Of a stretch of DNA of 64,000 nucleotides, positions 25,788-33,703 are shown one piece after another. The stretch comes from Desulfocucumis sp964643075 (lineage in GTDB: Bacteria > Bacillota > Desulfotomaculia > Desulfotomaculales > Desulfocucumaceae): NCBI GenBank assembly GCA_964643075.1, contig CAZXQO010000022.1, positions 1 through 64,000 of the forward strand, read 5' to 3'. Position 1 is the first letter of the stretch, and each line of letters begins with the position of its first letter. The position numbers and the translations under genes are program-made. Below the pieces are notes generated by a model. The model was not told where the DNA came from. It saw only the letters and a list, made by a program, of their open reading frames with translations, and searched no databases.

Positions 25788-25900
25788 TTGGGCGTATATT
25801 GCAAATACCTTTTCCCTGGCCGAAGGGGCTGTCGCCCGGCGGCGGGGCTTAAAAACTAAAGTGTCTTGGTATTTTACGGCTTCCCAAAAACCGGCCTGCC
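25788..25900 (+). pseudogene. Relic of cobO in the duplicated locus
   Basis: After the shared TTGGGCG start, one frame contains LAEGAVARRRGLKTK, which lines up with LAFRAMGRGLKT of CobO (also CGGGGCTTAAAAACT against CGGGGCCTAAAAACT in DNA). The P-loop is lost and similarity stops soon after. I infer a duplicated cobO that was mostly deleted. Confidence is moderate because the match is short. Confidence 0.5.
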
Positions 25901-25970
25901 CGTTACCCGAAATTGTATCAGGTCTCGTGGGAATGAGATTTTGAATATCTGTTACGTGGAGTGAGATTGA

Positions 25971-26717
25971 GTGTTAAAAGAACTTAGCGCCTTTAATGTA
26001 AATATTCCAGTCAAGGGAATCAGTTGCTATCTGGTGGAGGAAAATACCTTTCTGATCGCTTCCCTTCGACAGTTAAAGGTCTTGAGCTCTGCCGTCCTGG
26101 GCGGGGAGCGTCGGCGGGTCAGGTTCATTATAAATCATACCGTCGAAGAAAAGTACAGCAGCGATACCCCATCTCAAAACCTTGCCCGCCTGGCGGAAAA
26201 GATGGACCTGGGTAAAGATGTTTTGGGTTTAATGACGGCTGTGGACGTCAGGCACACGGTGATGAGCTTCGGTACAAGACAAGGCCTGGCGGTAGCCACC
26301 CTCTGCACGGCCGGAGTGAATAACATATGTTCGGCCGGGCGACTTGTTGCTGCTGCCCATGAAAGCTTAGCAGCGCCGGGGACGATTAACATAGTGGTTC
26401 TGATCGAAGGCAATCTGACCGAAGCTGCCATGGTCAATGCCGTAATCACAGCCACAGAGGCCAAGACAATGGCGCTATTTCAAGCTAACGTCCGCCTGCC
26501 GGATGGAGACATGGCCACAGGCACCGCCACCGACGCCATCGTTATTGCTTGCACCGGAAGAGGAGAACCGCTTCCAAATGCCGGGGCGGCAACCGGTCTG
26601 GGCTTCCTGGTGGGAAGGACGGTATACAGGGCGGTGGAGCAGGGCATCAGCGAATATCTTAACGCAACCGGCCCTGTGAAGATGGAAAGGCCTGCCGGCG
26701 GTGTTTTGTTGAATTAG
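25971..26717 (+). CDS. cbiZ: Adenosylcobinamide amidohydrolase CbiZ
   Basis: A 248-residue cytoplasmic enzyme of the CbiZ family, which removes the aminopropanol side chain of (adenosyl)cobinamides to give (adenosyl)cobyric acid and so allows salvage of foreign corrinoids. Family blocks seen: GLMTAVDVRHTVMSFG, CTAGVNNICSAGR, NIVVLIEGNLTEAAMVNAVI and TGTATDAIVIACTGRGEP. The GTG at 25971 has GGAG nine bases upstream. It sits behind its own cobalamin riboswitch, between relics of cobO and cbiK. Confidence 0.93.
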   Translation: MLKELSAFNVNIPVKGISCYLVEENTFLIASLRQLKVLSSAVLGGERRRVRFIINHTVEEKYSSDTPSQNLARLAEKMDLGKDVLGLMTAVDVRHTVMSFGTRQGLAVATLCTAGVNNICSAGRLVAAAHESLAAPGTINIVVLIEGNLTEAAMVNAVITATEAKTMALFQANVRLPDGDMATGTATDAIVIACTGRGEPLPNAGAATGLGFLVGRTVYRAVEQGISEYLNATGPVKMERPAGGVLLN

Positions 26718-26727
26718 GAATAACTTT

Positions 26728-26778
26728 ATGAAAAGTCTCATAAAAATAGCTACGGGTATATCAATTCTTTTACCATAA
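26728..26778 (+). pseudogene. Relic of the cbiK start
   Basis: AGGAATAACTTTATG followed by MKSLIKIATGISILLP and a stop matches the ribosome site and signal peptide of cbiK (MINIKKIATGMSIL). The rest of the gene is gone. It marks the right edge of the duplicated corrinoid locus. Confidence 0.65.
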
Positions 26779-27009
26779 ATACCATAATAAGAAAATCCTT
26801 GGTTGTTAACGTGATAGACAGTCCGGACATATAATTAGTATACCTCCCGAGAAGCCAACATTAGTTCCCGGGTAAAGGGATTATTGAGCTGAAGGATTAA
26901 TAATTTATTATATTTTTCATTTATTAAAAGGATTTTACGAGTCTATATAGAATAAAAATGTAACGGGCGACTGAAGTCGTTCATTTTCGATAAATTTTTT
27001 CTGGAACAC
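26779..27009. other. AT-rich leader region before cbiM
   Basis: No gene is visible and no cobalamin aptamer is present, unlike the other corrinoid and cobalt genes in the window. A short hairpin CGACTGAAGTCG lies at about 26968-26979. The 3' part leads into the double-hairpin attenuator at 27010. Confidence 0.5.
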
Positions 27010-27066
27010 ATACCACGAAGGTATATCGCCGTATGAAACGGAGGATTCTTCGTGGTTTTTATTTTT
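27010..27066 (+). promoter_or_regulatory. AYGAA double-hairpin attenuator before cbiM
   Basis: Hairpin 1 is ATACC-ACGAA-GGTAT (27010-27024). Hairpin 2 is CCGT-ATGAA-ACGG (27029-27041). ACCACGAAG (27012-27020) can alternatively pair with CTTCGTGGT (27048-27056), which is followed by TTTTATTTTT, forming a terminator that destroys hairpin 1. The two states exclude each other, as in riboswitches. The ligand is unknown; the downstream gene points to cobalt or nickel. Confidence 0.65.
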
Positions 27067-27143
27067 GTTGGGAGGTGAGATGTTTTACAAGCCAAAACTG
27101 TATTAATTAACTACATCGGTATAAGATACGAGGAGGGGTATAT

Positions 27144-28175
27144 ATGCATATTCCGGACGGCTATCTCAGTCCACAGACTTGTGCTGTAATGGGTGCGGCC
27201 ATGCTGCCCGTATGGGCTACAGCGGCGAAGAAGGTAAAACAAACAATAAAAACGCGATATGTGCCGTTAATGGCCATCGGCGCCGCTTTTTCTTTTACCA
27301 TAATGATGTATAATGTTCCTATACCGGACGGCACCACCGCCCATGCTGTGGGAGGAGCATTACTTGCCATCATCCTGGGTCCATGGGCAGCCACTGTCAG
27401 TATTACCGTGGCTTTGGCTATACAAGCATTGCTCTTCGGTGATGGCGGCATTTTAGCATTTGGCGCCAACTGCTTCAATATGGCCTTCGTACTTCCTTTT
27501 ACGTCTTATTATATTTATCGCCTGATTGCCGGCAATTCGGAAATCAGCTCAGCAAAACGCTGGATCGGTGGTTTGGTGGGCGGATATGTGGGCATTAACC
27601 TGGCCGCCATGTTTGCGGCTGTGGAATTTGGTTTACAGCCCTTACTTTTTCATGCCGCCAACGGGACGCAGCTATATTGTCCTTATCCATTAAGTATTGC
27701 TATTCCTGCCATGGCTTTTGGCCACCTGACCATAGCCGGTCCCATTGAGGGTGTGGTCACTGCCTTGGTAATTCGCTACATGCAGGCTGCCAACCCGGAT
27801 TTACTGCATATTGAAACTGCCTCTGCGCAGGCAGATGCGCACCCCGGTTACAGTAAACTTTGGTGGGGTGTGGGCATTATGATTTTACTCTCGCCATTAG
27901 GCCTGTTAGCTCAAGGCACTGCCTGGGGAGAGTGGGGCGCCGACGAAGTGAAGGAAAAGTTAGGGTTTATACCCACCGGTTTAGAGCATTTGTCTGACCG
28001 GTGGCACGCCATAATGCCTGATTATGCTATACCCGGACTTGATGGTACCTTCGGGCAGTCGGCAGCTGTGTATATTCTGTCGGCAATAGTGGGAGTTGCT
28101 ATAATCGGGGGAATTACTTACTTGTTCAGCAAAGCGCAGGGAAATAACGACAGAGGAAAAGGAATGTCCAATTAG
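27144..28175 (+). CDS. cbiM: Cobalt/nickel ECF transporter substrate component CbiM (CbiMN fusion type)
   Basis: A 343-residue membrane protein. The N-terminus MHIPDGYLSP carries the conserved His2 that, with the free amino terminus, binds Co(II)/Ni(II). Typical CbiM blocks follow: VPIPDGTTAHAVGGALLAII, LLFGDGGILAFGANCFNMAF and FGHLTIAGPIEGVVTALV. Residues from about 240 form an additional domain with a C-terminal helix, equivalent to the PDGKL/CbiN-like part fused in NikMN or CbiMN proteins; no separate cbiN is present. AGGAGGGG precedes the ATG. cbiQ follows three bases after the stop. Confidence 0.92.
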   Translation: MHIPDGYLSPQTCAVMGAAMLPVWATAAKKVKQTIKTRYVPLMAIGAAFSFTIMMYNVPIPDGTTAHAVGGALLAIILGPWAATVSITVALAIQALLFGDGGILAFGANCFNMAFVLPFTSYYIYRLIAGNSEISSAKRWIGGLVGGYVGINLAAMFAAVEFGLQPLLFHAANGTQLYCPYPLSIAIPAMAFGHLTIAGPIEGVVTALVIRYMQAANPDLLHIETASAQADAHPGYSKLWWGVGIMILLSPLGLLAQGTAWGEWGADEVKEKLGFIPTGLEHLSDRWHAIMPDYAIPGLDGTFGQSAAVYILSAIVGVAIIGGITYLFSKAQGNNDRGKGMSN

Positions 28176-28178
28176 TTA

Positions 28179-29135
28179 ATGGAAAATTTAAAAATACCGG
28201 AATGGCTCCTGGAAAGACAGGAGCCTTTTCCTCACAAAAAACAACCACAGCAACACAATAAGATTCGCCGCGGCTTTGTGGAAAAAACCATTGACTCAAT
28301 GGCCAATGTGCTGCGGGAAGAGTTTTTCGCCGGACAGTTGGCCAGGCGTCCGGGATTACTCCAGGGCATTGATCCCAGGGTGAAGGTGTTGACCACCTTA
28401 TTGCTTATTATAGTGGCCAACTTTATTCATCAACCCTTAATGCTGTTGGCCTTAAACCTGTGGATTATATGGCTGGCAAAGGTTTCCCGGATTCCCGTGC
28501 AATCTTTTCTTAAACGGGTCTGGCTGGTGGTACCCCTGTTTACCGGCATTATCGTTTTGCCGTCAATTTTTAACATTGTTAATCCGGGCGATCCTTTGTT
28601 AACACTATTTCATTTTGGGCACCAATATCACATCGGCTTTTGGACTTTTCCCGCTACGCTGGCTATTACCCGCCAGGGTGCATACGGCGCACTGGTGCTT
28701 ATACTGCGTGTGGGCGCCTCGGTTTCGCTGGCTATTTTACTGACCCTTACCACCCAATGGAACGTTTTGCTGAAAGCTCTTAATATGGTCTTTGTGCCGC
28801 AAATATTTGTTACTGTGCTGGAAATGACTTATCGCTATATATACCTTTTTCTGCAAACTGCCAGCGAGATTTTTGTGGCCAGGCAAAGCCGCACTGTGGG
28901 ACGCACTTCCACGAAGGAACAAAGGCGTTTTGTTTCCGGCGCCATGGGCGCGCTTTGGAATAAAGCTTACACCACAAGCGAGGAAGTATACGCAGCCATG
29001 GTCTCCCGCGGATACACAGGCCAACCCAAAACAATTGTTGCTTTTAAAACGAAGATTTTAGATTGGCTTTGGGCAGCCTTTATAGTTTTTGTGAGTTTAT
29101 TAGTTCTGGGAGGTGACAGGCTGCTTGTCAGATGA
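28179..29135 (+). CDS. cbiQ: Cobalt/nickel ECF transporter T component CbiQ
   Basis: A 318-residue CbiQ/EcfT protein. A hydrophilic N-terminal extension of about 60 residues precedes LARRPGLLQGIDPRVKVLTT, where most homologues begin. Membrane helices follow, then the ATPase-contacting segments VARQSRTVGR and AAMVSRGYTGQP (Ala-x-Ser-Arg-Gly). No clear ribosome site is seen before the ATG at 28179, so an internal start is possible. It overlaps cbiO by 11 bases. Confidence 0.9.
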   Translation: MENLKIPEWLLERQEPFPHKKQPQQHNKIRRGFVEKTIDSMANVLREEFFAGQLARRPGLLQGIDPRVKVLTTLLLIIVANFIHQPLMLLALNLWIIWLAKVSRIPVQSFLKRVWLVVPLFTGIIVLPSIFNIVNPGDPLLTLFHFGHQYHIGFWTFPATLAITRQGAYGALVLILRVGASVSLAILLTLTTQWNVLLKALNMVFVPQIFVTVLEMTYRYIYLFLQTASEIFVARQSRTVGRTSTKEQRRFVSGAMGALWNKAYTTSEEVYAAMVSRGYTGQPKTIVAFKTKILDWLWAAFIVFVSLLVLGGDRLLVR

Positions 29136-29928
29136 AATATTGTTTGAATTGAAAAACGTCAGTTATAATTATCCCGGCGGGGAAGAAGCGCTGTCCGGTA
29201 TCAGCATGTCTGTAAGACAGGGTGAAAAGGTGGTGCTGTTAGGGGCCAACGGCTGCGGCAAGTCGACTCTTTTAAAATTGCTGGACGGCCTTTTGTTTCC
29301 CCAGCAGGGTAGCATATATTCTTTTGGTGAAATCTTAAATGAAGAAAATTTGGGCAGAGAGGAATTTTCCTTTGCCTTCAGACGGCGGGTAGGTTTTGTT
29401 TTTCAGAATTCCGAAGCCCAATTGTTTAACTCTAGCGTTTGGGAGGAAATTGCTTTCGGTCCGCTGCAAATGGGTTTGGATAACGCAGAGGTGTGCCGGC
29501 GGGTGGAAGGGGTAATCGATATGCTGGGTCTGGAACATTTAAAGGACCGGCCACCCTTTAAGTTAAGCGGTGGGGAAAAGAAAAAGTCGGCCATCGCCTC
29601 GGTATTGTCCATCAATCCGGAAGTAATTCTTATGGACGAGCCCACCAATGGCCTGGACCCGAGAACTCAGTCCTGGCTGATTGGTCTGATCAAACAGCTC
29701 AACGGTGCAGGGAAAGCGCTGATTATATCCACTCATAATCTGGATATTGTTGAAGAAATCGCAGACAGAGTGCTTGTTTTTGGCGAAGACCACCGTTTGA
29801 TTGCCTCCGGAAGCCCTGCTGAAATATTGAGCGACCGGGAATTACTGCTCAAAGTGAACCTGGTGGATGATCAATATCACCGTCACGTGCATGATGGCGG
29901 TCATCGTCATTATCACGCTCATGGTTAG
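29125..29928 (+). CDS. cbiO: Cobalt/nickel ECF transporter ATPase CbiO with His-rich tail
   Basis: A 267-residue ABC ATPase: GANGCGKSTLLK (Walker A), LSGGEKKKSAIA (signature), VILMDEPTNGLD (Walker B) and a Q-loop in VGFVFQNSEAQLF. The C-terminus ends in a histidine-rich stretch with eight His in the last 18 residues (YHRHVHDGG, HRHYHAHG), which suits nickel or cobalt binding and is absent from the second CbiO at 40739. The TTG at 29125 is chosen because GGGAGGTG lies nine bases upstream; a GTG at 29113 is inside that site. It completes a cbiMQO operon. Confidence 0.9.
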   Translation: MSDEILFELKNVSYNYPGGEEALSGISMSVRQGEKVVLLGANGCGKSTLLKLLDGLLFPQQGSIYSFGEILNEENLGREEFSFAFRRRVGFVFQNSEAQLFNSSVWEEIAFGPLQMGLDNAEVCRRVEGVIDMLGLEHLKDRPPFKLSGGEKKKSAIASVLSINPEVILMDEPTNGLDPRTQSWLIGLIKQLNGAGKALIISTHNLDIVEEIADRVLVFGEDHRLIASGSPAEILSDRELLLKVNLVDDQYHRHVHDGGHRHYHAHG

Positions 29929-30413
29929 AATAAAGGCATAATTAGAACCTTAATCGTAGATAGAATAATCACCTGTTTAACTTCCAGCAGGGGCACGATA
30001 TCTCCTCGGTGGCAGGCTATAATCCTTTGGCCGGTGGCAACAGTCTCCGGCGTTTCCAGGGTACAAATTTCAATTTTCTGGGTGCAGCGGGGGTGGAACG
30101 GGCAGCCCTTAACGTCATGCGTCATTCTGCCGGGGATACCCTGCAAATCCAGGGGGACCAGTCCCAGCACCACACCGAAAAAAAACAAAAGTAAAATACC
30201 TGTGAAAAAGTCGGGGAAGCCGCTGGTAAACATCAGCGTACCAAGCAGCGCGCGATCCAGCGGTCGTCCCTGCCGGTAATCCGACTCTATGCCCAGGACA
30301 ATTCCCGCCAGGGTGGAAATAACAATGGCCAGTCCCACCAGTAAAACAGTCCAGGGCAGTGACCCGAGGATTACCTCCATAACCGGGGCATTATAGTAAT
30401 AGGAGTAGCCCAT
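29925..30413 (-). pseudogene. Chimeric relic of a peptide/nickel ABC operon (dppB joined to dppD tail)
   Basis: The N-terminal 95 residues (YNAPVMEVILGSLPWTVLLV, SGFPDFFTGILLLFFFG) are part of a DppB/OppB-type permease. They join in frame, near VPLDLQGIPGRMTH, to the C-terminal tail of a DppD-type ATPase (GCPFHPRCTQKIEICT, ACHRGD). A deletion has evidently removed the rest of dppB, all of dppC and most of dppD. The 5' end is also cut at a short repeat (30413-30427). The product cannot work as a transporter. Its leader with an AYGAA attenuator is still present upstream on the same strand. Confidence 0.8.
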
Positions 30414-30502
30414 GGCGTAGCGGGCATAGCGAAATAAGTAATATTACGCTGTAGTATTAGCTGAAACCCAATTAAGACTGAGACTATTTACCATTACCTC
30501 CG

Positions 30503-30622
30503 AAAAAAAACCACCAAAGCAGGTAATCCCGATCTTCGGGAATTAACGAGCCTTCGTGGTCTCTTTTGGTATGTGCTGGTTTGTGGAATAAATATATTGT
30601 TACAATGGCCTTCGTGGCCATT
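30503..30622 (-). promoter_or_regulatory. AYGAA hairpins and attenuator in front of the dppB relic
   Basis: Read on the minus strand: AATGGCC-ACGAA-GGCCATT (30622-30604, perfect 7-bp stem). About 40 bases later comes GAGACC-ACGAA-GGCTC (30563-30548, one bulge). ACCACGAAG of the second hairpin can instead pair with CTTTGGTGGT (30519-30510), followed by eight T (30510-30503), with a CCCGA/TCGGG hairpin inside the loop. Same design as the cbiM and fmdE leaders. Confidence 0.6.
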
Positions 30623-30718
30623 TTTGTACCTGATGATTAAATATGATTATATAAAAATTTTACCGTATCTTCAATGATTATATAAATAGTTTATTGAATA
30701 TAATAATCTTTGTGTTTA

Positions 30719-30747
30719 TTGACATTTATCTGTTAATGATATAACAT
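30719..30747 (+). promoter_or_regulatory. Possible promoter in the fmdE upstream region
   Basis: TTGACA, 17 bases, then TAACAT. A second candidate -10 (TATTAT) lies nearer the attenuator at about 30788. The 30414-30800 interval otherwise holds no gene. Confidence 0.4.
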
Positions 30748-30800
30748 ATTTTCATAATTGAAATCAAGTAAAACTTTAAAAATGGCATATTATAACATTA

Positions 30801-30853
30801 GCGCCACGAAGGTGCGTTCCCCTTGCTCAGGGAATGTTCTTCGTGGTTTTTTG
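30801..30853 (+). promoter_or_regulatory. AYGAA attenuator before fmdE
   Basis: GCGCC-ACGAA-GGTGC (30801-30815, one G-T pair) is the mini-hairpin. CCACGAAG (30804-30811) can instead pair with CTTCGTGG (30839-30846), followed by six T. TTCCC/GGGAA (30817-30821, 30830-30834) forms the inner part of the terminator. Only one AYGAA hairpin is seen here. Confidence 0.65.
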
Positions 30854-31045
30854 TTGGGGGGGGGGCCGGGACTGTAGTGTTAATGCAGCACCAGAATTAT
30901 GAAAAAAATAATTTTTAAGATAGATAGAAGGGGGATGTGCGATGAAGTGATATCTGGTTAGTAACTAACCAAATAATACTTTTAGTAATGCTGCAAGACC
31001 TTCTCAACGGAAAAGGCTAAAAATAATTTATTGGGAGAGATGATT

Positions 31046-31657
31046 ATGTGTATGGAAAAAACACCCTGGGAAAGGGCGATTGAATTTCACGGGCATACCT
31101 GCCCCGGTCTGGCTATCGGCTACCGCGTGGCCGGGATAGCCTTAAAGGAATTAAATGAGCTCCGGGCTGCCGATGAGGAACTGGTGGCGATCGTGGAAAA
31201 CGATGCCTGCGGCGTGGATTCCATAATGCTTCTGACGGGATGTACTTTGGGCAAAGGTAATTTAATTTATCGTGACCACGGCAAGCAGGTATATACTTTT
31301 GGCAGCCGGAACAGCAACAGGGCTTTGAGAATATCGGTAAACGGCGCGATATTGCACAGGCAGGCCCCAGACGTTGCTGAGTTGCGTAAAAAAGTTTTTG
31401 GGGGTACCGCCACAGCGGAGGAAAAAGAGAAATTTTATGAATTTCAAGCATCCAGAACCGATCAGATATTGAATATGCCGGAGGAAGAATTCTGCGTAGC
31501 GGAGGAAATCGATTATGAAATGCCCGGCAAGGCCAGAATTTTCAATTCCGTGCAGTGCGGCAGCTGCGGCGAGTATGTAATGGAAACCCGGGCCAGGGTA
31601 AAGGACGGGCAGTTCGTTTGTATACCCTGTGCTGATAACTATACCCGGGGTTGGTAA
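31046..31657 (+). CDS. FmdE-family protein with C-terminal zinc ribbon
   Basis: A 203-residue cytoplasmic protein. The N-terminal FmdE domain has FHGHTCPGLAIGYRVA, ENDACGVDSIMLLTGCTLGK and GKQVYTFGSR. The C-terminal 35 residues form a CxxC...CxxC zinc ribbon (CGSCGEYV and CIPCADN). FmdE was named from the tungsten formylmethanofuran dehydrogenase operon, but bacterial members lack that enzyme and are linked to Mo/W or Ni metabolism. Nothing here identifies the partner enzyme. ATG 31046 is chosen among three in-frame ATGs because GGGAGA lies seven bases upstream. It sits near a CooT-like gene and cobalt/nickel transporters. Confidence 0.88.
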   Translation: MCMEKTPWERAIEFHGHTCPGLAIGYRVAGIALKELNELRAADEELVAIVENDACGVDSIMLLTGCTLGKGNLIYRDHGKQVYTFGSRNSNRALRISVNGAILHRQAPDVAELRKKVFGGTATAEEKEKFYEFQASRTDQILNMPEEEFCVAEEIDYEMPGKARIFNSVQCGSCGEYVMETRARVKDGQFVCIPCADNYTRGW

Positions 31658-31941
31658 GAACGTAATATGTCGGTCACGGGATTATGCGCAAATTAATCAA
31701 TGCTGAAATATTCCCCCCATACAACTTAATATTGTAATTGTTAAAAGCATACTTGGCAAAGCTTTTAACCTCCTCAAAATCCGGTGTCGCGGACGCTCAG
31801 ACCCGCTGCAGCGGAATTTATCCTCCTTTCGAGGCAGGTATGCGGGGTATGGGCACCTTGCATGCCTGAGCTCCTCTTTTTTGACAGTACGTGGGATACG
31901 CCAATGGCATGAAGCCAGATAAATCACCGGAGGTGAATATA
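31658..31941. other. Intergenic region with hairpin
   Basis: TTAAAAGC and GCTTTTAA (about 31740-31768) form a short hairpin. No gene is supported. CGGAGGTGA just before 31942 is the ribosome site of the CooT-like gene. Confidence 0.5.
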
Positions 31942-32133
31942 ATGTGTGAGGCCAATGCATTTTTAAGAAAAACCGGAGAAGAAGATAAGCTTATACTGGA
32001 AATGGTGGACAGGGTATATAATCAGGAAAATAACCTTGTAATTGAGGACATATTCGGCAGGAGAAAGATTGTCCGGGCGAAAATAGTTGAATTGGCTTTA
32101 GTTGACCACAGGATTATTTTGGAGGATCAATAA
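31942..32133 (+). CDS. CooT-like small nickel-binding protein
   Basis: A 63-residue protein beginning MCEANAFL, with the Cys2 that binds nickel in CooT, and continuing with the family pattern (VDRVYNQENNLVIEDIFGRR, IVELALVDHRIILE). CooT assists nickel insertion into carbon monoxide dehydrogenase in Rhodospirillum and has been studied from Carboxydothermus; small CooT-type proteins are frequent in anaerobic Firmicutes. No CODH genes are in this window. The internal ATG at 31942 is the true start, as CGGAGGTGA lies six bases before it and the family begins with Met-Cys. Its position behind FmdE fits nickel handling. Confidence 0.88.
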   Translation: MCEANAFLRKTGEEDKLILEMVDRVYNQENNLVIEDIFGRRKIVRAKIVELALVDHRIILEDQ

Positions 32134-32519
32134 ATCCGCATTGATATGTTAGCAGGCCATAAAAAAGCCAAAGAAGCTGTATTCCTTGAAGAAACGGGAA
32201 AAACTACACCCAAGAAGCATGATTTGATAGCCTTAGCCGGAGCAGCAGGTTTTTGGGGGATTGTTAAGCAATTCCCTATCTATTGCAACTTGGCATATCT
32301 GATCACCACGGGTTTTTTCTATTCTACCACACTAATAATGCGACAAGGGAAAACCGTCCCTCGCACGCTCGAACAGATAAAGCATAACAGCTGTTAAGCA
32401 TGTTATGCTTCTGTATTTAGGACCCGGCCCCGGGCTGTTTGGTGGTTCGGGTTCGGCCGGCGTGTCTCGACGGGCCATGAATAATATTGTCTGACCGACT
32501 TATGATCGCTGAACAATCG
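32134..32519. other. Intergenic region with two hairpins
   Basis: An open frame from 32146 has no ribosome site and no similarity I recognise, so it is not called. TGCGA..AGGGA pairs with TCCCT.GCA around AAACCG (about 32339-32364), a member of the dispersed CCGTCCC family. AGCATAAC (32381-32388) and GTTATGCT (32402-32409) form a perfect hairpin. Confidence 0.5.
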
Positions 32520-33692
32520 TCAACTGTTTATGAAATGAGAGGCGGGCGTTTTCTTTCCTTTTAAACTAAGCCCCAGCAGCCCGGCCAAGAGGGGCAGCCA
32601 GATCAGAAAATGGATGGCGTAAACAATGCTCATATGTTCCGCCAGTAGTCCCACCAGGCCCACTCCAAGACCGCCGATACCGATACCGAAACCCAGCATC
32701 AGACCTGATGCCATGGCGGCGTTTTTGCTTATTACTTCCTGTGCCACCACTATCGTTACGGAGAACGACGCCAGCAAGCAGGCGCCAGCCAGGGCCAGGA
32801 GCAGATAGCTCAAAAAGCCATTCGTGTATAGAAATAGGTAAAACAACGGGCTGGCCGCCGCCAGCGATCCCACAATGACGGTCTTTCTGCCGATAAGGTC
32901 GGAAAGATAGCCGCCCAGCAGGCCTCCCAATGCGCCTGCAAACAACATCAAAAACAGCAGGCGGCTGCCGACAAGGAGGGAAATATTTTCGTGTTGAAGA
33001 TAAAGGGGCAGGAAGGACACCAGACCGAAGTAAGCCAGGGAGCGGCAGGCTACCACCAGCACCACCTTGGTCAGTTCAGCCCAGGAAGAGCGCAAAACGG
33101 GCCAGAGAGGCGGGGCGGCAGACTTTTGCATAGCCTGGACTTTTGGAGCGGTGAACCACAGTAAGGCGGCTACCAGCACTCCGGGCAGGACAAACACCGG
33201 CGTCAACCCCAGGCCATATTTCTGGGTAATGGGAACCACCATCAGGGGGGTCAGCGCCCATCCCACATTTCCCGCAGCTACAAAAATGGACTGATAGAAG
33301 CCTTTTCTGTCGCCGCTCACCGCGGAGACCATGGACGAGGCCTGGGGGTGAAAGGCTGCTGTGCCCAGGCCGGCCAGGGCCACGGTAAGTACCAGCAGGG
33401 AGTAATTTTTAAGCAAACCCGTCAGGCTTAACAGTACGGCCATCCAGAGAGTTCCCGCGTAAACCATCCAGCGCTGGTTTTTCTGGTCAACCAGATAGCC
33501 GGAAACCGGCTGGAGCAGTGAGGAAGTAATAGTGAAAGCGGAGATTAGAAAGGCTCCTTTGCTTACTCCCAGCCCGGCGGCTACCATGAAAGGAAGCAGC
33601 GTTTGGATAAAGTTCATGTACCAGTCGTTGAACAGGTGGGCTATTGAGAGAGAAAAAACCTTGCCTGCATTGGCAGCTCTAGCAGTCATCAT
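32520..33692 (-). CDS. MFS transporter, fosmidomycin-resistance (Fsr)-like
   Basis: A roughly 390-residue major-facilitator protein with 12 predicted helices. N-terminal SIAHLFNDWYMNFIQTLLPF and GLGTAAFHPQASSMV are typical of the Fsr-like drug exporters, and the cytoplasmic loop GGYLSDLIGRKTVIVG is the MFS loop 8-9 motif. The start is placed at 33692, where AAAGGA lies six bases upstream; a start at 33707 would overlap the PadR stop by ATGA. Either way it is coupled to the upstream PadR-type regulator, which probably controls it. Confidence 0.87.
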   Translation of the reverse strand: MMTARAANAGKVFSLSIAHLFNDWYMNFIQTLLPFMVAAGLGVSKGAFLISAFTITSSLLQPVSGYLVDQKNQRWMVYAGTLWMAVLLSLTGLLKNYSLLVLTVALAGLGTAAFHPQASSMVSAVSGDRKGFYQSIFVAAGNVGWALTPLMVVPITQKYGLGLTPVFVLPGVLVAALLWFTAPKVQAMQKSAAPPLWPVLRSSWAELTKVVLVVACRSLAYFGLVSFLPLYLQHENISLLVGSRLLFLMLFAGALGGLLGGYLSDLIGRKTVIVGSLAAASPLFYLFLYTNGFLSYLLLALAGACLLASFSVTIVVAQEVISKNAAMASGLMLGFGIGIGGLGVGLVGLLAEHMSIVYAIHFLIWLPLLAGLLGLSLKGKKTPASHFINS

Positions 33693-33703
33693 GCTCAATC
33701 CTT

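Larger units (their letters stand above)
25166..25799 (+). repeat. Duplicated corrinoid leader, copy B
   Basis: Counterpart of 12768-13385. It shares the promoter (TGGACA at 25175, TAGTAT at 25198), aptamer, terminator, the hairpin CCCGGCGGG/CCCGCCGGG (25638-25661) and the bases leading into cobO, where TTGGGCGTAT replaces TTGGGCGCAT. Beyond that point only traces of cobO remain. Confidence 0.85.

Noticed and set aside
25678..25944. An 88-codon protein gene before cbiZ
   Set aside because: The frame runs through the duplicated leader and the cobO relic. Its counterpart in copy A is leader sequence, so it is not an independent gene.
27010..27066. A NiCo (czcD) or cobalamin riboswitch before cbiM
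   Set aside because: No B12 box or GCCACTG element and no four-way junction is visible.
30801..30853. A Moco/Tuco riboswitch before fmdE
   Set aside because: FmdE genes can follow Moco-type RNAs, but I cannot find the conserved multi-stem core here; only the mini-hairpin and terminator are present.
32146..32397. An 83-codon open frame after the CooT-like gene
   Set aside because: No ribosome-binding site, no recognisable domain, and it runs into dispersed repeats.
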